Shown here: one piece after another, positions 7,201 through 12,698 of the stretch
Numbering within the stretch: the stretch's first letter is position 1
Layout of the letters: each line of letters opens with the position of its first letter
Assembly: GCA_017523995.1 (NCBI GenBank)
Contig: JAFWUX010000048.1
Span: 1 to 17,459, forward strand
DNA: 17,459 bases
Source: Oscillospiraceae bacterium
Lineage (GTDB): Bacteria; Bacillota_A; Clostridia; Oscillospirales; Ruminococcaceae
Direction: 5' to 3'
The notes under the pieces: generated by a model
Databases searched by the model: none
What the model saw: the letters and a program-made list of their open reading frames with translations, nothing else
Told to the model about the DNA's origin: nothing
Made by a program: the position numbers and the translations under genes

Positions 7201-9434
7201 TGTGTACTGCACTGGAAGATCTGACGATCCCGTCGTTCCACATGAACGAGGGTGATACAACACCGCATCTCTGCTACTATTTCCAGCAGTATGCGCAGAC
7301 GGATGAAATGTACTTCTCGTTTGACGATGCAAAGGGCTGGATGGGCGCTGTTCCGTATTATGTACCGGTCGCGCTGAAACAGATCACAGTGCTCAGCGGA
7401 ACAGAAGTTCCGAACTACTATTTTGTCAATATGAAGCACCTGAAATCCGTCATCCTGAAAGATAACATCACATTCATCGGACAGTCTGCGTTCAGCGAAT
7501 GCGCCGCGCTCGAAATGATCGACTTCGGCAATGTCGCTGTCACAACAGACACGCTGATCCTGCCGGATACACTGAAAACGATCGGAGAAAGCGCATTCAG
7601 AGGATGCAGAGCTGCAAAATTCGGCAAGCTTTCCATTCCGGAAAGCGTAGAGATCATCGGCGCATCTGCATTCCTAAGCTGCGAGGGCATTACTTCGGTG
7701 TATGTGCCCGGCTATATTGAGGATACCAGCGAAACGGATGAAAACGGCAATCCTGTTCTGAAAAAGCGTCTTGAGCTCGGCGGATCTGTATTCAGCTGGT
7801 GCATCAACATGAAATCTGCGGTCTTCGGTGACGGTATCGCAGCGGTCGGCTATCAGCCGCTGGAATACTGCTACAATGTAGAGGAGCTGACCTTTGCATC
7901 CTTTGCAATGAATCCGTCGCTGAAAAATAATGTCTCGCTCTTTTTCAATGAGAGCAACAACGATATTAAGGACAAGATGTATGATACCTACGTCACCGGC
8001 GGTATCGCAGCTTCCTATTATCATTATGTGCCGAATGTTCTGAGACGAATTGTCATCACCGACGAAACAGAGATTCCGGCAAGATTCTGCTGCAATCTGA
8101 AAAATCTGGAAGAATTGATCTGCCCGAAAGGCATCACGGCAATCAATGACAGTGCGTTCCAATCCTGCGCAAATCTGAAATACATCGGCAGCGATCTGAA
8201 CCCTGCCGCGGGCGGACAGCTGCTCATTCCGGAAACAGTGACGCTGATCGGAAACGGTGCATTTAACAGCTGCACATACGCACCGTTCAAGGATCTGCGG
8301 ATTCCGGAAAGCGTCAACCTGATCGGACCGGGTGCATTTGCAAGCTGTCAGGACATCACCTCGGTATACATTCCGGGCAGAATTGCAGAGGACGGTTCCA
8401 AGTGCCTCACGCTGAACGGCGGTGCGTTCCAGAGCTGCTACGGGCTCAAAAAAGTCGTGCTCGGAAACGGTATTGCCGTTTGCGACAGCCATGTGTTTGC
8501 ATATGACTGGAACATTGAAGACTTTACGCTGAGCACCTTTGACATGGGCAACGGCTGGCTGAAAAACAGCATGAGCATGTTCTTCAACGAGGGCGGCGAT
8601 GTTGCGGACAAGATGACATCTATTTATCAGACCGGCGGCATAATGGCGACCTATCAGAATTATGTACCGAACTGCCTGACAAAAGTGACCTTCACGGATG
8701 TCGATGTGGTTCCGGGCGGTTTCTTCCAGAATATGACAATGCTGAAATCCATTACGCTTTCCGGCAAAACAGTTTCCGTAAATGCAAGCGCATTCAATAA
8801 GTGCGAGGCATTGGAAGAAGCATACCTGATCGGCGAGGACAGCGACTGGGACAATGTCGAAATCGACGAGCGCGGCAATGATCCGCTGCTGCGGCTGGTG
8901 CGCAAGGCGGTTCCGGTCGTGATCACGGCTGATCCGACCGATGTGACGGCAAATGCCGGCGAAACGGTCAGCTTCCGCGTCGCTGCGGCGGGCAAATACG
9001 CGCTGAACTATCAGTGGCAGTCTTCCGGCGACGGCGGCAGCACATGGAAACCGGCAGACAGCACGGGCGATACGCTGACCTTCACCGCGGCAGATGCCCA
9101 GAACGGCAGACTGTTCCGCTGCACCGTGACCGACGAAAAGGGCAATGCGGCTGTTTCGGCGGCGGCAAAGCTGACGATCAGCGGAAAGGCTGTTTCGGAG
9201 AAGCCGGAAGGCTATCGCCCCGGCGACCTCAACGGCGACGGTCAGATCGACGTCAGTGACGTTGTGCTGCTGGCGCGGTTTGTGACCGAGGACAAAACCG
9301 TCAAGGTTTCCGGCGTCGGCATTCTGAATGCGGATGTGGACGGCAACGGCAATGCGGGCATCGAGGATATTACGATCATTTTGCAGTACATTGCCCGCAT
9401 CATCCGCGTTTTCCCCGTCGATGCGACGAATTGA
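4206..9434 (+). CDS. Giant secreted BspA-type LRR protein with Ig-like domain and type I dockerin (paralogue 1)
   Basis: The 1742-residue product (TTG start) has these parts: signal peptide (1 to about 25); conserved N-terminal module shared with the paralogue (about 80-295, containing EQVVNLDES and VLSEDTV); acidic Glu/Ala-rich linker (about 297-335); beta-rich region with alternating hydrophobic strands (about 340-765); Thr/Pro linker (about 768-798); BspA-type LRRs (about 800-1560). The LRRs form three super-repeats of about 215 residues ending in a YVP...L...P-x-x-F-x-x-N segment. An Ig-like domain (about 1567-1660, YQWQSSGDGG) and a C-terminal type I dockerin follow; the dockerin has two calcium loops, D1674-L-N-G-D-G and D-V-D-G-N-G. 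Dockerins bind cohesins on scaffoldins or cell-surface anchors. No catalytic domain is recognisable, so an adhesin, carbohydrate-binding or structural role outside the cell is inferred. The alignment with the paralogue (MKKMIAG against FKKVIAG) supports the TTG start. Confidence 0.93.
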   Translation: MFKKVIAGIMSAVLCTTALLSDAPARSTVQEAGSPPEAAQQQEGVSGTNSLAKYLQQKQTPDTRPVSEQLQAQAAAEPTYSVTNLEFDRETGLVRVMSSQNYAQKLVVLFVDEDDPSNVYRLETTVAAGELVLTELTADCSKLPDFFTVTAYLVNRLDQPACEGITLKNYTHFVQEMQATDLTGFEPEQVVNLDESTDTNFIVLSEDTVQAESTDTRNTLISADYDHNVFVFGDIDETVRSLKNGQFFYIRPSEEDIIATQILDIEIEDDTATITGADNIDEMFDFIKIEIEQEDQSFHRDLPERITELPASETEDPAAAEDAAPETEQTAEQRYLAGNYAPAGLVKDKDHDKFEFEIDAPGEELYDPEKSDSETTISASVTLDSANKVLSVTAALEIKVNDNLNVYKRFTEFDYYFTLETKTTVSVTGKVTKEDKTLNRNLLADLIGEPSKASKIEKDGAKDIKIPTPIPGIMIVAGVELSFTPSVVGTASITYHSKRGLHYDGKLYRTFNGDEGILERRLNVKAGIEIKLSLHAGLSILGVLEAGVDFTLKLNLSAEIKHVDKIDVEGNDPNLDAPEEAKDKLHSFAVANFEDERDDTVHACMFCIDGTVKATFTAGVYLKLLVFKSEATLLEIPIWEGHFYYSFPHKEFGFGKCPHIAYKTTFQLSVYDLVHDRSVDVPAGTTIMVDGETYTPDANGTLVLYCVPKENHTYIVLCDNHKLSSGSFQINDEVKTINIPVELVTDKETGEIDLGKTNTKIGGNEDVSVTPVSTEPAETFTPPMTTDAMPLLSRATETVDAVQLGAGIWGHAYPNGGIWIHGIGDMYDFNNASPFNADTRKRTRYIVLEDADPEHGGYINDIGQNVFKGFENLECVYMPARIRSINNSAFEGCANLKYLRYGGLDDKTETFILPSTLQSIGSRAFCGCASAVFGELEIPKPVSAIGSSAFAECIGIKTLHVPDDSKPTIGGYAFDGCTSMTKAVLDVGVGDIERHIFQMCTALEDLTIPSFHMNEGDTTPHLCYYFQQYAQTDEMYFSFDDAKGWMGAVPYYVPVALKQITVLSGTEVPNYYFVNMKHLKSVILKDNITFIGQSAFSECAALEMIDFGNVAVTTDTLILPDTLKTIGESAFRGCRAAKFGKLSIPESVEIIGASAFLSCEGITSVYVPGYIEDTSETDENGNPVLKKRLELGGSVFSWCINMKSAVFGDGIAAVGYQPLEYCYNVEELTFASFAMNPSLKNNVSLFFNESNNDIKDKMYDTYVTGGIAASYYHYVPNVLRRIVITDETEIPARFCCNLKNLEELICPKGITAINDSAFQSCANLKYIGSDLNPAAGGQLLIPETVTLIGNGAFNSCTYAPFKDLRIPESVNLIGPGAFASCQDITSVYIPGRIAEDGSKCLTLNGGAFQSCYGLKKVVLGNGIAVCDSHVFAYDWNIEDFTLSTFDMGNGWLKNSMSMFFNEGGDVADKMTSIYQTGGIMATYQNYVPNCLTKVTFTDVDVVPGGFFQNMTMLKSITLSGKTVSVNASAFNKCEALEEAYLIGEDSDWDNVEIDERGNDPLLRLVRKAVPVVITADPTDVTANAGETVSFRVAAAGKYALNYQWQSSGDGGSTWKPADSTGDTLTFTAADAQNGRLFRCTVTDEKGNAAVSAAAKLTISGKAVSEKPEGYRPGDLNGDGQIDVSDVVLLARFVTEDKTVKVSGVGILNADVDGNGNAGIEDITIILQYIARIIRVFPVDATN

Positions 9435-9440
9435 GGTGTC

Positions 9441-9513
9441 TCCGACGGATCTGTAATGGGGCGCTGCCCCATACCCCGCCAAAGGGATTGCATCCCTTTG
9501 GAATCCCATTATG
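9441..9513 (+). repeat. 3'-end palindromic repeat, copy 1
   Basis: Directly after the stop codon comes a short hairpin (TCCG-A-CGGA, 9441-9449), then TGGGGC-GCT-GCCCCA (9457-9471), then CCAAAGGGAT-TGC-ATCCCTTTGG (9479-9501) and the tail GAATCCCATTATG. The last hairpin and tail recur at 9631-9665 and 17322-17356. There is no T-tract, so this is not a classical terminator. Confidence 0.8.
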
Positions 9514-9582
9514 ACTTTTCCTGTTGGGAGTAGTCGCGCCACAGAAGCCGCGTTCAGCGGCGTGTACTGCGAATGCTGGGTG
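9514..9582 (+). repeat. 69-bp direct repeat, copy 1
   Basis: This stretch matches 17390-17458 at 65 of 69 positions by my alignment. It contains the palindrome GCCGC-GTTCA-GCGGC. It lies in the 3' UTR of giant gene 1, between two copies of the palindromic element. Confidence 0.82.
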
Positions 9583-9615
9583 CGCTACGCTGCCGCACTC
9601 CGGAGGGGAACGGCA

Positions 9616-9677
9616 GCGGGCACTGCCCGCCCAAAGGGATTGCATCCCTTTGGAATCCCATTATGGGATGTGAAATC
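9616..9677 (+). repeat. 3'-end palindromic repeat, copy 2
   Basis: GCGGGC-ACT-GCCCGC (9616-9630) is followed by CCAAAGGGAT-TGC-ATCCCTTTGG (9631-9653) and ATCCCA-TTA-TGGGAT, then GTGAAATC. The second and third hairpins match copy 3 at 17322-17368 apart from one loop base, while the first hairpin differs in sequence but keeps pairing. Confidence 0.8.
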
Positions 9678-9709
9678 GCCCCGAAGTATTGCGCTTCGGG
9701 GCGATTTTT
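9675..9709 (+). terminator. Strong Rho-independent terminator of giant gene 1
   Basis: A perfect 12-bp stem, ATCGCCCCGAAG (9675-9686) with CTTCGGGGCGAT (9694-9705), has a seven-base loop and TTTTT at 9705-9709. It gives the gene a 3' UTR of about 270 bases that contains two palindromic elements and the 69-bp repeat. Confidence 0.93.
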
Positions 9710-9724
9710 GCAGGAAGTATTTAA

Positions 9725-9949
9725 GCGGGCGCAGACAAGTCACGCATTACGCATTTCTTATGCTCGCCTTTGCGAAAGACCCCGCTTTCCGGATCGGTCG
9801 TGGATTCGGCAAAAGAAGTAATTCACGACTATCTCAAAATCGGCGATTTTACGCTGTTTCAGGGCGATGCAGAGATGTACTTCAAAGCTAAGTACGAGAA
9901 GCGTGAATTTCATAATGGACATGACATCCGTATAAGCGTGTATGTCTGA
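9725..9949 (+). pseudogene. 3' fragment of an unidentified gene
   Basis: A frame without a start codon runs from just after a TAA (9722-9724) to TGA at 9947-9949, about 74 codons. The last 50 residues look like real protein (SAKEVIHDYLKIGDFTLF, then AKYEKREF and DIRISVYV) and are followed by a proper terminator at 9976-10006. The 5' part, before about 9790, lacks coding character. I read it as the C-terminal remnant of a gene whose front was removed when the 3' flank of giant gene 1 was joined here. I do not recognise the family. Confidence 0.5.
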
Positions 9950-9975
9950 GCCGATAGAATCGTTCATAATAAGGA

Positions 9976-10006
9976 TCTCACAGTTTCGGATGTGAGAACT
10001 TTTTTT
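9976..10006 (+). terminator. Terminator of the truncated gene
   Basis: TCTCACA (9976-9982) pairs with TGTGAGA (9991-9997) around an eight-base loop, followed by AC and seven T residues. A working terminator behind the fragment supports the view that a full gene once ended here. Confidence 0.85.
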
Positions 10007-10055
10007 GTGGCTTGAAATATGGGCGTTTTACGTAAATGTGCGATTTAGTTGACAC

Positions 10056-10084
10056 TTGACTTTTTCGATTTCATATAGTATAAT
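10056..10084 (+). promoter_or_regulatory. Promoter of the AAA ATPase gene
   Basis: TTGACT (10056-10061), a 17-bp spacer and TATAAT (10079-10084). The expected start at about 10091 coincides with the first base of the first 15-bp direct repeat. A second TTGACA lies at 10049-10054 but has only a poor -10 partner. Confidence 0.83.
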
Positions 10085-10090
10085 TATCAT

Positions 10091-10173
10091 AAACCTGCGC
10101 ATTATACTGTTATAGAGTGAAATCAAACTTGCGTATTATCATATTTTAAACAATAGGCAAACCTGCGCATTAT
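10091..10173 (+). repeat. Three 15-bp direct repeats with exact 34-bp period
   Basis: AAACCTGCGCATTAT (10091-10105), AAACTTGCGTATTAT (10125-10139) and AAACCTGCGCATTAT (10159-10173) start exactly 34 bases apart. They are separated by two unrelated 19-base, A/T-rich spacers. The array fills the whole ATPase leader, from the predicted transcription start to the GAGAGG ribosome binding site 3 bases after the last copy. The repeat is not palindromic enough to form a hairpin by itself. Confidence 0.85.
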
Positions 10174-10189
10174 CCTGAGAGGTACTGTT

Positions 10190-11548
10190 ATGATACTGAA
10201 ACGAAAGATGTATGACAAGCTGCTGACACTGAAAAACGAGCTGAGCGGCAAGAAAGCATTTCTGATCGAGGGGGCAAGGCGTATCGGTAAGTCAACGATA
10301 TGCGAGGAATTCGGCAAAAACGAATATAAGAGCTACATCCTGATCGACTTCGCCAAGTGCCCCGATGAAGTGAAGGACTATTTCGCCAAGCACATGAACG
10401 ATCTTGATACGTTCTTCATGCTGCTGTCCACATATTATAGTGTGAAGCTGTATGAGCATGAGTCGCTTATTATCTTTGACGAGGTGCAAATGTACCCGAA
10501 AGCGAGGGAATGCGTCAAGTATCTTGTTGCCGACGGCAGATACGATTATATCGAAACAGGTTCTCTGATCTCTATAAAAGAGAACGTCAAGGATATTGTC
10601 ATCCCCTCGGAGGAGCGTCATCTGAGTATGTATCCGCTGGATTTTGAGGAATTCTGCGATGCTTTGGGAGAGGAGCAGATATGCGGATATATCCGCAAGT
10701 GCTTTGCCAATAGAGTTCCCCTTGAAAATGAGCTTCACCACAAGGCAATGCTCCTGTTCAAGCAGTATATGCTTGTGGGCGGTATGCCTCAGAGCGTTAT
10801 CGCTTTCCTTGAAAGCCGCAAGGACTTTGACAAAGCCGACGTTGAGAAGCGTGATATCCTTGCACTTTATCGCAGCGACATTATGAAGATAGACACAAGA
10901 TACAGAAGCAAAGTCCTAACCATATTCGACCAGATACCAGGGCTGCTGTCGCAACACGAAAAGCGAGTGGTATTCAGCGATGTTGCTGCCAAAAGCACAG
11001 CAGATCAATATGAGGAGACATTCTTTTGGCTGTCAGATTCGATGATCTCCAACGAGTGCTTCCTGTGCAATGATCCGAATGTGGGGCTGTCGATCAACGA
11101 GAACAGAGCTTATGTAAAATGCTATCTCGGCGACACGGGACTACTGGTAAGCCATGCCTTTGACGAGAACGAACTGCTCGAAGATGAGGTATACAAGCAG
11201 ATACTCGGTGACAAGCTGAATATGAACGAGGGAATGCTTTATGAGAATGCTATCGCTCAAATGCTCACCGCAAATGGTCACAAGCTGTATTTCTACACGC
11301 AGTACAACGCCGAGAAGCACCGCAACGATATCGAGATCGACTTCCTGATTTCCAACAACAGCAAACTGAAATACAAGATGTTCCCGATCGAAGTCAAGTC
11401 GGGAAAGAAGTATTCGATTGAATCACTCAAACGCTTCAAGGAGAAATACAAAGCTCGTATAGGTGCGTGCTATGTGATACACCCACGCAATCTCAGCTTC
11501 AAAGATGATATTATCTGCATACCGCCTTATATGACGATCTGTCTATAA
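10190..11548 (+). CDS. AAA_14 / DUF4143 family ATPase
   Basis: The 452-residue product has an N-terminal P-loop ATPase domain with Walker A GARRIGKST (28-36) and Walker B LIIFDEVQ (93-100), then a GGMPQ motif in the linker region. The C-terminal DUF4143 domain has a PD-(D/E)xK-like strand pair, EIDFLI (Asp384) and IEVKSG (Glu401, Lys403). Proteins of this family are common, often laterally transferred, and mostly uncharacterised. The nuclease-like motif suggests a DNA-related role, but activity is unproven. Start ATG 10190 has GAGAGG 7 bases upstream and no competitor. The gene stands alone, its leader is a repeat array, and immediately after its stop codon the sequence turns into an inverted IS66 remnant with no terminator in between. 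Codon use is more A/T-rich than in the flanking giant genes, consistent with transfer. Confidence 0.92.
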   Translation: MILKRKMYDKLLTLKNELSGKKAFLIEGARRIGKSTICEEFGKNEYKSYILIDFAKCPDEVKDYFAKHMNDLDTFFMLLSTYYSVKLYEHESLIIFDEVQMYPKARECVKYLVADGRYDYIETGSLISIKENVKDIVIPSEERHLSMYPLDFEEFCDALGEEQICGYIRKCFANRVPLENELHHKAMLLFKQYMLVGGMPQSVIAFLESRKDFDKADVEKRDILALYRSDIMKIDTRYRSKVLTIFDQIPGLLSQHEKRVVFSDVAAKSTADQYEETFFWLSDSMISNECFLCNDPNVGLSINENRAYVKCYLGDTGLLVSHAFDENELLEDEVYKQILGDKLNMNEGMLYENAIAQMLTANGHKLYFYTQYNAEKHRNDIEIDFLISNNSKLKYKMFPIEVKSGKKYSIESLKRFKEKYKARIGACYVIHPRNLSFKDDIICIPPYMTICL

Positions 11549-11920
11549 AGAACACCGTCGTTCAGCCTGATTGTTTGAAAACGGAACAAGCGAGTTATCT
11601 GCAAAACGGCATACTTCTCCCTTGTATTTGATCAGTCGATCAATCAAAGCCCGTATTTTTCCTTTTCTTGTTTTACCACGCCGGTTGAATATCTTTTCCG
11701 TAATCGGATTTCGTTTAACCGCCTCTTCAAGTATCCTGTCATAATTCTGCTTTAGGAAGTCCATGTAATGCTGACGGGATCCAATTACCGGGTGCTGATT
11801 ATAGAAATCAGCTGCGCGGCACATGCTCATCAGTTCTTGATAAAGATTACGTGCCCATGTCTGTTCCGGATGATTCTCATAGATACCCGTCAGTTCACGC
11901 AGCAGATCAAGAAGTCCCCA
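11549..11920 (-). pseudogene. IS66-family transposase, internal fragment
   Basis: The minus strand encodes about 120 residues with IS66 transposase features: LLRELTGIYENHPEQTWA at the front, a middle stretch with NPITEKIF and RRGKTRKGK, and VPFSNNQAER at the end. Intact IS66 transposases have VPFDNNQAERD followed by about 60 more residues, and several hundred residues before LLREL. Both ends are therefore missing. The canonical Asp before NNQAER is Ser here, while the Glu of the DDE triad is kept. The open frame continues upstream to 12076, but residues encoded before about 11920 do not resemble transposase. The fragment ends within a base or so of the ATPase stop codon, so this is a deletion scar. 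Confidence 0.82.
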
Positions 11921-12006
11921 TTCTAAAATAATATCCGCGCAGCGGATACTTCTTTGAGGACATACAAACGGACATGCACAAATCTGACGAGCAAACCCAA
12001 CATGCG

Positions 12007-12047
12007 AAAGGAGACTGCCAAAAAAAGCGGCAGTCCCCTTTTCTTTT
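12007..12047. terminator. Hairpin terminator, usable on both strands
   Basis: GACTGCC (12013-12019) pairs with GGCAGTC (12029-12035). After one mismatch, AAAGG/CCTTT extends the stem. The plus strand continues TTCTTTT. On the minus strand it lies just behind the permease remnant that ends at 12069, so it may have been that gene's terminator. Between it and the IS66 fragment there is a small palindrome TATCCGC-GCA-GCGGATA (11932-11948) and nothing else I can name. Confidence 0.65.
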
Positions 12048-12068
12048 GCTGCATATCCGGCAGAGCGG

Positions 12069-12422
12069 TCAAACATCCGTCCGCTTGAAATGGATCAGTC
12101 CGGCAGTCAGGAAAACCGCCATCCAGATCACACTCAAAAGCATCGAAAAATACAGCGTGTCATTTGAGATCGTATCGCCGGTCAGCTGGGCAAAACAGCT
12201 CCAGATCCAGAATCTTGAAATCTTGCCGTTCTCAATCTTCAGCACCGATTCGATCACAGATGTGAGGATCGTGCCCAATGTCGGGCACAAAATGCCGAGC
12301 GTGATCGCGGCAGAGGTTTTCTCATCTCCAATTTGTGTTTCAATGTTCGGCTTTTCAGGCGGCAAAAAACCGATGATATCAATATAACACAATATCGCAA
12401 AAAAGTCAATGGACAATTCCAT
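12069..12422 (-). pseudogene. C-terminal remnant of an ABC-2 type transporter permease
   Basis: The frame could code 117 residues. The first 30 do not look like a normal N-terminus and no ribosome binding site precedes the ATG at 12422. From about residue 32 the sequence has two membrane segments (AAITLGILCPTLGTILTSVI and SMLLSVIWMAVFLTAGLIHF) and ends in FKRTDV. The short charged tail after a last helix, in the form F-K-(K/R)-x-D-(I/V), is typical of ABC-2 permeases. Such permeases usually have six helices and about 250 residues; only the last two helices remain and no ATPase partner is nearby. It is best read as a decayed fragment. The family call rests on the tail pattern and is moderate. 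Confidence 0.5.
12381..12409 (-). promoter_or_regulatory. Promoter-like sequence inside the permease remnant
   Basis: On the minus strand TTGACT (12404-12409) and TATATT (12381-12386) are 17 bp apart. This overlaps the apparent first codons of the remnant frame, so that frame is unlikely to start at 12422. It may be a promoter from a lost gene start brought next to the permease 3' end. Confidence 0.45.
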
Positions 12423-12610
12423 ATTATCATTTTTGAATATCTGTCAGCGCCGCATTTTTCCGCCTGTCCCGCAATATCATCCATGCTGTCGCTATATTTT
12501 TCAAAATGATGTAACCTTTTTCCGGTCTGTTACGTCTATAATAAGTGGGGATGCCTTGCTTTGTCCCCCGCCATGCTGCGCACGGTTCCGATGCCGCAGA
12601 AATTAAATAC
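12423..12610. other. Intergenic stretch without recognisable genes
   Basis: I find no convincing gene, RNA or promoter here. A minus-strand frame across part of it (KNIATAWMIL, RRKNAALTDI) could be a decayed coding remnant, but it has no identifiable family or start. A plus-strand TATAAT at 12537-12542 lacks a -35 partner. Confidence 0.4.
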
Positions 12611-12639
12611 TTGACAGAAAAATGCACGCATGGTATAAT
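12611..12639 (+). promoter_or_regulatory. Consensus SigA promoter of giant gene 2
   Basis: Perfect TTGACA (12611-12616) and TATAAT (12634-12639), 17-bp spacer, with GCATGG before the -10 box as in giant gene 1. The predicted leader is about 52 bases. Confidence 0.93.
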
Positions 12640-12646
12640 ATGAAAC

Positions 12647-12671
12647 TGCAATAAGTTACACATTTATTGCA
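12647..12671 (+). promoter_or_regulatory. Inverted repeat at the transcription start of giant gene 2
   Basis: TGCAATAA (12647-12654) and TTATTGCA (12664-12671) are perfect 8-bp arms around a nine-base loop. The left arm starts 8 bases after the -10 box, as in giant gene 1. Both elements share TGCAATA and TATTGCA in the outer arms, while the inner arms and loops differ. Confidence 0.72.
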
Positions 12672-12698
12672 AATTTTAATGATGGGGTGGTTTATTTG

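Noticed and set aside
7674..9542. Long minus-strand open frame (622 codons) across giant gene 1, and similar ones at 5964-7439 and 14895-17315
   Set aside because: All are antisense to LRR repeats; the regular codon pattern of the repeats leaves the opposite frame open. No start signals or recognisable domains.
10091..10173. CRISPR array
   Set aside because: The 15-bp repeats are too short and the 19-bp spacers too few; no cas genes or leader are present and the array sits inside a promoter-to-start leader.
12069..12422. Complete small membrane protein of 117 residues
   Set aside because: The putative start has no ribosome binding site and overlaps a promoter-like sequence, and only the last two helices look like a permease, so a remnant is more likely.
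12427..12663. Small minus-strand gene upstream of giant gene 2
   Set aside because: No ribosome binding site, overlaps the giant gene 2 promoter, and no family resemblance; at most a decayed fragment.
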